A stretch of 64,000 nt of DNA, from NCBI GenBank assembly GCA_963759115.1, contig CAVWXT010000006.1, positions 1,054,001 to 1,118,000 of the forward strand, written 5' to 3'. The position numbers and the translations under genes are program-made. The notes under the pieces are model-generated. The model searched no databases. It worked only from the letters and a program-made list of their open reading frames with translations, and had not been told where the DNA came from. Positions 45,712-53,096 of this stretch are shown piece by piece (position 1 is the first letter of the stretch; every line of letters begins with the position of its first letter). Source of the stretch: CAVWXT01 sp963759115. GTDB taxonomy: Bacteria; Planctomycetota; Planctomycetia; Pirellulales; Thermoguttaceae.

Positions 45712-47211
45712 TCAGCTCAACGGCGGCTGCTTCGCGTGCCAGTCGGTAACCTGCTGATACATGTGCGCGCCGCGGAGCAAACGCTCTTCGGCAAACGGCG
45801 GGGCTTGCAGGTGAAGGCCAATCGGCAGACCGGATGTGCTAAAGCCGCAGGGAATCGAGATGCCGGCGATGCCCGCCAGATTCGTGCTCACCGTGTAGAG
45901 GTCGAACAGATACATGGCCAGCGGGTCGTCGATCCGCTCGCCGATCTTGAACGCCGGCGTGGGCGTGACCGGGCCGGCGATCAGATCGACCTCTTCAAAG
46001 GCCCGATCAAAATCCTGCCGGATCAGCCGCCGCACTTTGAGCGCCTTCTTGTAGTAGGCGTCGTAGTAGCCGGCGCTCAGGGCGTAGGTGCCGAGCATGA
46101 TGCGGCGCTTCACTTCCGCGCCGAAACCTTCCGCCCGGCTGCGGCGATACATTTGGATCAGGGCGTTTTCCGTTGGCAGCCCAGTGTCGGCACACGGAGT
46201 GTGCCTACTACTTTGGTCGCTGCGATAGCCGTAGTGGACGCCGTCGTAGCGGGCCAGGTTGCTCGACGCTTCGCACGGGGCGATGATGTAGTACGTCGCC
46301 ACGGCGTACTTGCTGTGCGGCATCGAAAGCTGCTCGACCTTCGCCCCGAGCGATTCGTACACGCGCACCGCCTCGCGGACGGCCGCCTCGACCTCGGCGT
46401 CGAGCCCTTCGCCAAAATGCTCGCGCACCAGTCCCAGCCGCAGCCCGGTGAGCGGCTGCCGGATCGTTTCGCCATACTTGGGCACGGGCCGGTCGATCGA
46501 GGTGGAATCCTTGGGGTCATAGCCGGCCAGCACCTCCAGCAACAGGGCACAGTCTTCGGCCGTTTGGCCGAAGGGGCCGATCTGGTCGAGACTGCTGGCA
46601 AAGGCCACCAGCCCGTAGCGGCTCACCCGGCCGTAGGTGGGCTTCATGCCGGAGACGCCGCAAAGGCCGGCGGGGGCGCGGATCGAGCCGCCGGTATCGG
46701 TGCCCACGGCCAGCGGCGCCATCCGCGCGGCCACGCACGCCGCCGAACCGCCGCTGGAGCCGCCGGGCACCCGCGACAGATCCCAGGGATTGTGCGTGGG
46801 GAAGAACGCCGAGTTCTCGTTCGACCCGCCCATGGCGAACTCGTCCATGTTGGTCCGGCCGATCAACACGGCGTCGGCCAATTTCAGTCTGGCGACGACC
46901 GTGGCGTCGTAGGGCGGGCGGAAGTTCTCCAACATGCGAGAGGCACAGGTGGTCGGCTCGCCTTGCGTGCAGAGCAGGTCTTTGACGGCCACGGGCAGAC
47001 CCGCCAACGGCCCCAGCGGCTTGCCGGCCTTGCGGCGATAGTCGATCGCTTCGGCTTGGGCCAGGGCCGCATCGGCATCGACGCGCAAGAATGCCTTCAC
47101 GGCGCCGTCGTACCGCGCGATGCGATCCAAAAATGTCTTGGTGAGCGCCGCCGAAGTGACTTCGCCCGCGGTGAGTTGACGGACCAGTTCGGTGGCGTTC
47201 AGATCGGTCAT
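45712..47211 (-). CDS. gatA: Asp/Glu-tRNA(Asn/Gln) amidotransferase subunit A with in-frame insert
   Basis: 499 intact residues. The amidase signature is present with the catalytic lysine in PVAVKDLLCTQG, the serine loops GGSSGGSAACVAAR and GTDTGGSIRAPAG. After VHYGYR about 18 extra residues (SSRHTPCADTGLPTENA) come from a palindromic element; then LIQMYRRSRAEGFGAEVKRR resumes the family sequence. ATG 47211; a GGGTTCA repeat lies just upstream. Confidence 0.94.
   Translation of the reverse strand: MTDLNATELVRQLTAGEVTSAALTKTFLDRIARYDGAVKAFLRVDADAALAQAEAIDYRRKAGKPLGPLAGLPVAVKDLLCTQGEPTTCASRMLENFRPPYDATVVARLKLADAVLIGRTNMDEFAMGGSNENSAFFPTHNPWDLSRVPGGSSGGSAACVAARMAPLAVGTDTGGSIRAPAGLCGVSGMKPTYGRVSRYGLVAFASSLDQIGPFGQTAEDCALLLEVLAGYDPKDSTSIDRPVPKYGETIRQPLTGLRLGLVREHFGEGLDAEVEAAVREAVRVYESLGAKVEQLSMPHSKYAVATYYIIAPCEASSNLARYDGVHYGYRSDQSSRHTPCADTGLPTENALIQMYRRSRAEGFGAEVKRRIMLGTYALSAGYYDAYYKKALKVRRLIRQDFDRAFEEVDLIAGPVTPTPAFKIGERIDDPLAMYLFDLYTVSTNLAGIAGISIPCGFSTSGLPIGLHLQAPPFAEERLLRGAHMYQQVTDWHAKQPPLS
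46175..46218 (-). repeat. GGCACAC hairpin element inside gatA
   Basis: A perfect 17-base palindrome GGCACACGGAGTGTGCC at 46189-46205 within a 44-base insert. It is read through in frame in GatA. Confidence 0.8.
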
Positions 47212-47220
47212 GGAGAGTGC

Positions 47221-47293
47221 AGGGTTCAGGGTTCAGGGTTCAGAACTTGAGATCAACCTTCCATCAAATCCTGAACCCTGAACCCTGAACCCC
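47221..47293. repeat. GGGTTCA inverted repeat before gatA
   Basis: Three GGGTTCA units on the left and three TGAACCC units on the right surround a 31-base loop. It ends 10 bases before the gatA ATG on the minus strand. Same unit as 23750-23803. Confidence 0.88.
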
Positions 47294-47307
47294 ATCCTTT
47301 CACGTCT

Positions 47308-47335
47308 CATCGGCGATTGGAGTCGCCTCCCACAG
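47308..47335. repeat. Half unit CATCGGCGATTGGAGTCGCC
   Basis: It matches one arm of the palindrome at 59342-59409 (CGGCGA...GAGTCGCCTCCCAC). It lies between gatA and gatC, directly after the gatC stop. Confidence 0.6.
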
Positions 47336-47337
47336 AG

Positions 47338-47631
47338 CTACACTTCGCCCAACACGGCCGGAACCAGGTAGCACTCCCCGTCGCGATGCGGGGCATTGCC
47401 AAGCGCCGCTTCCCGATCCAGGCTCGGTTGCACGGCGTCGTCGCGGAAAACGTTGGCCACATCCAAGGCGTGCGCCATCGGTTCAACCTGTTCGGTATCG
47501 AGTTCCGAAAGCAAGTCGACGTAGCCGAGGATGTCGCCCATCTGGCTGGTCATCCGGTCGAGTTCCTCGTCCGACAATGACAGCCGGGCCAACAAGGAGA
47601 CCTTTTCGACCTCGGCACGGGTGATGGCCAT
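47338..47631 (-). CDS. gatC: Asp/Glu-tRNA(Asn/Gln) amidotransferase subunit C
   Basis: 97 intact residues, normal length. VEKVSLLARLSLSDEELDRM, a central DILGYVDLLSELDTEQVEPM and the ending FRDDAVQPSLDREAAL are typical. It stabilises GatA and bridges it to GatB. First gene of a gatC-gatA-(two small genes)-gatB series. Confidence 0.93.
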   Translation of the reverse strand: MAITRAEVEKVSLLARLSLSDEELDRMTSQMGDILGYVDLLSELDTEQVEPMAHALDVANVFRDDAVQPSLDREAALGNAPHRDGECYLVPAVLGEV

Positions 47632-47673
47632 CGCTAAGCCGTCCGCGTCAGAATAACTTGATTACGAATGCAC

Positions 47674-47727
47674 GACGGATTTCCCAATCCGTCCCCGATA
47701 GCTGGACGGATTAGGAATTCCGTCCTA
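47674..47727. repeat. GACGGATTTCCCAATCCGTC palindrome, copy 2
   Basis: GACGGATTTCCCAATCCGTC is followed by GGACGGATTAGGAATTCCGT. Same family as 39977-40062. It lies between rpmB and gatC. Confidence 0.85.
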
Positions 47728-47764
47728 CGCGCGGCGAGCCGGCAGCCGGCTGCACGGTCGGCCG

Positions 47765-48040
47765 CTATTTCGCTTGGGCAGCCTGGGGCAGCTTGAACGG
47801 GGTTTGATGAATCCGCTTGGTTACGGCCCCGCTACGGATGCACTGAGTACAGACTCGCATCGTCTTCCGGGTGCCGTTTCGCGTGGTCACGTGGACCTGC
47901 TGCAAATTGGGGCGGAACTTCCGGCGGCTGATGCCGGTCACTTTCGTACCCACCCCGCCGAGGTACTTTGCCTTGCCGCGATGGGTTACCGTGTTTCCCA
48001 AAGCGGGCTTTTTTCCGCATACTTCACAATGTTGGGCCAT
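47765..48040 (-). CDS. rpmB: 50S ribosomal protein L28
   Basis: 91 intact residues. CEVCGKKPALGNTVTHRGKA at the start has the zinc-type CxxC, and VTTRNGTRKTMRVCTQCIRS supplies the second pair. Normal for bL28. ATG 48040. Confidence 0.95.
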   Translation of the reverse strand: MAQHCEVCGKKPALGNTVTHRGKAKYLGGVGTKVTGISRRKFRPNLQQVHVTTRNGTRKTMRVCTQCIRSGAVTKRIHQTPFKLPQAAQAK

Positions 48041-48199
48041 ACAACGCGCTCTCTGCTAGGGCAATTCTACCGGCGTGGGACAAACACTCCAATATATCTG
48101 CTTTCCCACGCGGCGTGCAAGGGGGGCCGCAGAAGCACGCGGCCAGGCGGTCAGGCCCGCGGCGGGGGGGCAACGGTCGACTGAGCCGACCACCGGCGT

Positions 48200-49540
48200 C
48201 TACCACATCCAGTCCAGGCCGAGCGTAAGGCCGTGCTGGAATATCGTGCCGCTGGTGTTGACCTGGTTGACGGGATTCTCGGTGAATTGAAGCTGCTCGG
48301 GCGCAGGGCGATGCCCGTGATCCACATGAAGTCGTACGACGCGCGGCCCATCAAGTTGGGGCGGAACTTGTAGGTCGCCATGAATCCGACCTCGCCGATC
48401 AGGGCGGCTTCGTGTCTCGCAGCGACCAGATGGGCGTTGAGGTCGGGCGAGATGATTTCGCTGTTCTGATCGGCGAAGTTGACGCAGGGGGCGATCTTGG
48501 AGTGGATGCCCCACGACCAGCGGCACTCGCGGAAGGTCATGTCGACCCCGACTTGGAGGCCCAACAGGTTGTTGTGCGCCGCGATGTCGTAATCACCGGT
48601 GTCGGTTTCGCTACTCAGGACGTTGCCCGTCGCGTTGTCGACGAGTTGGGTGGTTCCCACGCTATGAAAACGGAACGTCTCGTCGATCTGCATGAACCGC
48701 AGGCCGTAGAGGTACGACATGTACATACCCGGCTGGCACTCCCGTTCCCATCGGCCGTTGGGTTGCAGCACGAGGCGATCGTTGCGGCTCCGCGGGCTGA
48801 TGCGGCCGTTGATCTCGAAGTTGTTCTCGAATGACGAATAAAACGTCGACTGCTGATCCGCGTTGTCAAATCCCCGCAAAATGGTATTTGTCGTGGGGTT
48901 GAAGAAGCCACTGAACAGGTTGCCGGTTACGGTGCTGGTGCCATCGCCATTGTCGCTCCTGAGACGCAGGCCGTTGACCTGCGCCGAGTCTTTCCATTCG
49001 TTAAGCCCCCAATAGCTGAACTCTACGAAATTGTCGCGGTTGAACACATCGCGGGCAAAGTAGTGGCCAATCGTGGTGGCGTAGGCCAGCGAGATGTCTG
49101 GCGAGGCGCTGCGAGTGGTCAGCACGGGCAGGAATTGCTCGGGAGTGGTTTGCGTGGGCGGGACCTCGAAGAAGCCGAGGACGCCCTTGCGTGCCCGGGT
49201 GCGGCCCATAATGCGTGCGCCCTCTTCGACGTACCAATCGGGCGGGCAGCCGCTGCCGCCGCCGCAGATTGCGCAGCACGGTCCCACTGACGCGCCTTCC
49301 CATAGGCCGTTGTCGATCAGCGAGTCGTCGGCCACGGGAGCGGGAGTCGCATCCGGCGCATCCGCTGGCCGCATGCGGCAACTGGCCCGCCGCAGCCCCT
49401 TGTTGGGGCATCGGCACCGGCTGGGGATCAATTTGGGCAATGCGCGCGTATGGTGCAAATTGTTGCGCCACGGCCTGGACATCGGCCAAAACGCCGACAC
49501 AACCGAGGGCTAATACGATGGACGGCAATGATATCTTCAC
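48200..49540 (-). CDS. BBP7 family outer-membrane beta-barrel protein
   Basis: About 445 residues. It starts at GTG 49540 behind AAGGAGGACA with a signal peptide (VKISLPSIVLALGCVGVLADV). A proline-rich stretch is followed by CCAICGGGSGCPPDWYVEEGARI, alternating beta strands and a C-terminal FQHGLTLGLDWMW ending in aromatic tryptophan, as in outer-membrane barrels. Frame switches near 49385 and 48295 are single indels. A common planctomycete surface protein. Confidence 0.82.
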
Positions 49541-49897
49541 CAAATTGTCCTCCTTGCCCAACCACCCAGCAGAAATCGCTCGATCGCAACCGCACGGGAT
49601 GATTGCGGAAACACACAGCAGAAGAAATCGGCCAAAGTCAGGCCGCAGAATAGGAATAAACGGCAAAATCGTGAAATAGCCCGCAAATCAACTGATCGGT
49701 AGAGTCAAGTTCGTCAACCCAATTTGCCGCGCCGCCATCAGTGGCCCGCCTCGGTGGCGACAGCCCGCGGGATGGTGGCTCAAGATTCCCTTGCATGCGG
49801 CAATTCGGTCCTGGTCTCATCGAGCCCGCCACGTCCGCCGCATCGGGCGACCAGGCGGGTTTGATTTTGACGCCCGTTCGGCTAACAATTGGGTGTC
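49541..49897. other. Intergenic region without recognised gene
   Basis: 357 bases between the divergent barrel-protein and transaldolase genes. I see no coding sequence with family features and no repeat shared with the rest of the window. It should hold the promoters of both genes, but I cannot place them with confidence. Confidence 0.5.
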
Positions 49898-50948
49898 ATG
49901 CCAAATCCCATCGAATCCCTGCTGGCCACCGGCACGAAACTCTGGCTCGACTCGATTGACCCCGACCTGGTCCGCTCCAATCGGGCCAGCGGGGGCCACC
50001 GGGGCAACCTCCAATCCGATCATCGTGGCCGACCTGTTGGCCACCGGCCGATTCGACGCCGACATCGAGCGACTGGTGCGCCAGGGCCTCGACGACAGCC
50101 AGATCGCCTGGCAGATGACCGACAAGCTGGTCCGCGACGCCCAGCAGGTCTTCCTGCCCGTCTGGGAGCAAACCCGCGGCAACGACGGCTACGTGAGCTT
50201 CGAGGTCGATCCGCTCTTGGAGGACCCGGAGTTGAACCTGCCGCATGCGAAGCGGGTGAGCGAGTACGTGCGGTTGGGGCGGGAGTGGTCGGCGGGGCAT
50301 CGGAACCGGATGATCAAGGTGCCGGCCACGCCCGCCGGACTGGACGCCCTGGAAGACCTGGTCGCCGCCGGCGTGACGGTCAACGTCACCCTGATCTTCA
50401 CGTCGCGGCAGTATCGGCTGGCGCGGGATGCGGTGTGGCGCGGCGCACGGCGGCGCAAGAGCCTCGACGGCTTCAAGAGCGTCTACAGCATCTTCGTCTC
50501 CCGGCTGGACGTGTACACCGAGAAGGCCGTGCCGCAGCTCTCGCCGGCCGCGCAGGGCATGGTGGGCATCCTCAACGCCAAGCGGATTTGGGCCGAGAAC
50601 CAGCAGTACTGGGCCGAGCGGCCCACGCCGCTGCGGCAGGAGATCGTCTTCGCCAGCACGGGCACGAAGAAGCCCTCCGATCCGCCCTGGAAGTACGTCG
50701 AGGCCTTCGCCGGCAGCGACATCCAGACCAATCCGCCGGCCACCAACGAGGCGGTCGCCCGCAGCGATCGCACCTTCACCCGGCAAGTCGATCAGCTTCC
50801 CCGCGCCGCCGTGGTCGAAGAGATCGACCGGCTGGTCGACATGGACAAGCTCGAAGCCACGCTGATGGCCGAGGGGATCGCCAAGTTCGCCAATCCGCAG
50901 AAGGCGCTGTTGGCGATGGTGGCGAAGAAGCGGCGGCTGGTTGCTTGA
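49898..50948 (+). CDS. tal: Transaldolase
   Basis: About 350 residues. KLWLDSIDPDLVRS near the start, GATSNPIIVADLL, then HRNRMIKVPATPAGLDAL with the Schiff-base lysine and VNVTLIFTSRQY. The late FASTGTKKPSDPPWKYVEAF and TNPPATNEAV support transaldolase of the pentose phosphate pathway. One extra G near 50001 shifts the frame. ATG 49898. Confidence 0.88.
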
Positions 50949-51021
50949 CGCAGAGCGGTTGCGGACTAGACTGGAATCACGGTCGGGTTGACAACTGGCC
51001 AGACAGAGCGATGCGTGCGCC

Positions 51022-51229
51022 ATGAAACTGATCGTGACTCTAGATCGCGACGAGACGGGCATGATCGTGGCTCGAATGTCCTGCCATTCCCGGCTGCGTT
51101 TCTCAGGGGAAGACCGAAGACGAGGCGATGGCCAATATCCGCGAGGCCATCCAAGCGTGCGTCGAAGCCCGCGCCGCCAATGGCATGCCGTTGACCGTTG
51201 CCACCCGCGAGGTTGAGGTGGCCGTGTAA
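51022..51229 (+). CDS. hicB: HicB-type antitoxin, frameshifted
   Basis: About 67 residues. KLIVTLDRDETGMIVA opens the HicB partial RNase-H fold; after two or three extra bases near 51075-51120 it continues as EDEAMANIREAIQACVEARAANGMP and ends EVEVAV with TAA overlapping the hicA ATG. It lacks a long C-terminal DNA-binding domain, as in the short HicB group. Confidence 0.82.
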
Positions 51230-51450
51230 TGCCAAAGCTGCCGGTGATCTCGGGTAGCGAAGCCGTCAAGGCGTTCCAACGTGCCGGCTGGCGAGTCGAT
51301 CGTCAGCGCGGCAGTCACGTTGTTCTTCTGAAAGCGGGGCATATCGCAAGCCTTTCCGTTCCGCAGCACAAGGAACTTGCCCCGGGCACGCTGCGATCCT
51401 TGCTGCGCGATGCGGGGATGACGGTCGAGGAGTTGCATCGACTGCTATGA
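51229..51450 (+). CDS. hicA: HicA-type toxin (YcfA-like RNA-binding)
   Basis: 73 intact residues. ISGSEAVKAFQRAGWRVDRQRGSHVVL contains the dsRNA-binding-like fold and catalytic histidine of HicA; HKELAPGTLRSLLRDAGMTVEE completes it. The order hicB-hicA is the reverse of the E. coli order. TAATG coupling with hicB and ATGA overlap with the next gene. Confidence 0.92.
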   Translation: MPKLPVISGSEAVKAFQRAGWRVDRQRGSHVVLLKAGHIASLSVPQHKELAPGTLRSLLRDAGMTVEELHRLL

Positions 51451-52899
51451 GAACTGACTCCCTGCACCATTGTTCTGGCAGCGATTTTGCTCCCAGGGCT
51501 TGCCGCAACCGCCGCGGCGATCGACGACGCCCGCGCCGCCGCGGCCGGCATCCGCAAACTGCCCGGCAAACGGCTCACGCTCTACACCGACCTCGCGGGC
51601 CCGGAGATCGACCGGTTGCCGCCGGCGTTCGAGCAGGCGTTTCCGCAGTGGTGCCGATACTTCCAGCGTCAAGGAAAGCGACCAGGCCGATTGGCACATG
51701 ACGGGCTTGCTGATGAAGGACAAGGCCCGCTTCGTCGAGGCGGGCCTGCTGCCCGGCGATCTGCCGCCCTTTCGCGCACGGCTTCTCGCGGGGCGACACC
51801 TTGTGGCTCTACGAGCAGCCCAGCGACTACTATCGCCGCCATCTGCTGCTGCACGAGGGGACGCACGGCTTCATGAACACGGTGCTGGGCGGTTGCGGCC
51901 CGCCGTGGTACATGGAAGGAATGGCGGAGTATCTGGCCACGCACCGCTGGCAGCGACGGCCGGCTGACGCTCGGCTACATGCCGCCAGAACCGCGACGAA
52001 GTGCCCGCAATGGGGACGGATTCGCATCATTCAAGACGCGGTGGCCCAGCACAAGGCCCTGCGACTCGAAGCGGTGATCGAGCTTCCCGCTACGCTGGGC
52101 CGCGAGACCGAGCCCTACGCCTGGTGTTGGGCGGCCGTCGACGCTGTTGGACCGCCATCCCCGCTATCAGCAGCGTTTCCGCCAACTCATCCCGTTGGTC
52201 CAGCAAAGCGACTTCAACGAGCGGTTCTGCCGGCTGTTCAAGGCCGACTGGCAAGAGCTGTGCGAAGAGTGGCAACTGATGGTGGCCAACATGGAATACG
52301 GCTACGACGTCGTGCGGACGCGCGGTCGATTTTACGCCAGCCACCATCTCCCCTCGCCCGACCAACCTTCGGTCGGTGCCCGGAGAGGGGCCGGGGGTGA
52401 GGGCGAGCGGCAGCGGAACGACCTCCTTGAAAAAGGGGACTGGCTCCGAACCGGCCGACGTGAATACCGCGAAAGACAATGGTCGTGAGGTGCCTGTCCC
52501 CCTTTCTCAACCCGCATTGGGCTCGGGGGCAAACGCCGTCACCATCGCCGCCGATCGCGGCTGGCAGAACAGCGGCCTGCGGCTGGAAGCGGGCGTGAAG
52601 TACCGGCTGACGGCCTCGGGCCGCTACCAGGTGGCCAAGGAGCCGAAGTGGTGGTGCGAGCCCAACGGCGTGTCGATCCGCTATTATCAAGGCCGGCCGC
52701 TGGGCATCTTGCTGGCGGCCGTTCGGCCCGACCATCCGTCGCCGGACAGCACCTCGGCCCTGCTGCGGCCGACGTCGTCGGCCTCGGCACCACGCTCTCG
52801 CCCACCGAAACCGGCACGCTCTTTCTGAAGATCAACGACTCGGCCGGCGAACTGGACGACAACTCGGGCGAGTTGAAGGTGGAAGTCCGCGCGGAGTGA
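51447..52899 (+). CDS. Secreted DUF1570-like zinc metallopeptidase, frameshifted, with two palindromic inserts
   Basis: ATG 51447 overlaps the hicA stop. One extra C near 51472 is removed to give a signal peptide (LHIVLAAILLPGLAATAAA). HEGTHGFMN with a downstream GMAEYLA is an HExxH...E zinc site; a C-terminal beta-sandwich (GRYQVAKEPKWWCEPNGV, FLKINDSAGELDDNSGEL) follows. At least six indels break the frame. Family A and family B palindromes (52348-52404, 52427-52510) lie between the two domains, where RTRGRF gives way to PALGSGANAV. Confidence 0.72.
52348..52404 (+). repeat. Family A palindrome in the metallopeptidase gene
   Basis: Fifty-seven bases identical to the complement of 23048-23105. 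If one of the nearby indels is corrected, it is read in the same phase (PTNLRSVPGEGPGVRA) as in the MFS gene. Confidence 0.92.
52427..52510 (+). repeat. Family B palindrome in the metallopeptidase gene
   Basis: TTGAAAAAGGGGACTGGCTC on the left is mirrored by CCCCCTTTCTCAA on the right. It matches 21025-21127 except for the outermost bases. Confidence 0.88.
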
Positions 52900-52974
52900 T
52901 GTCGACAACAAGGCACCCGATGCCGACATGCTCTTCCTGAAGCTCAGCCATTCGGCTCGCGAAGGGAAGGTTTC

Positions 52975-53010
52975 AGCCGTGGGAAGGTCGGAATTGACCT
53001 TCCCTCAGGG
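52975..53010. repeat. Short hairpin before the DUF11 gene
   Basis: GGGAAGGTC and GACCTTCCC pair across GGAATT. It lies in the 197-base gap before the DUF11 gene, about 90 bases upstream of its start. Confidence 0.6.
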
Positions 53011-53096
53011 GCCGGTTTTTGGTATCAACCCGCCCGATTGTATCGCCATTCGGCGCCGTTTCCACGGAAAATACCCCTCTGGCTAGGGGAATCGTC

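Noticed and set aside
45649..47250. A 533-codon open frame on the plus strand
   Set aside because: It is antisense to gatA and has no recognisable motif.
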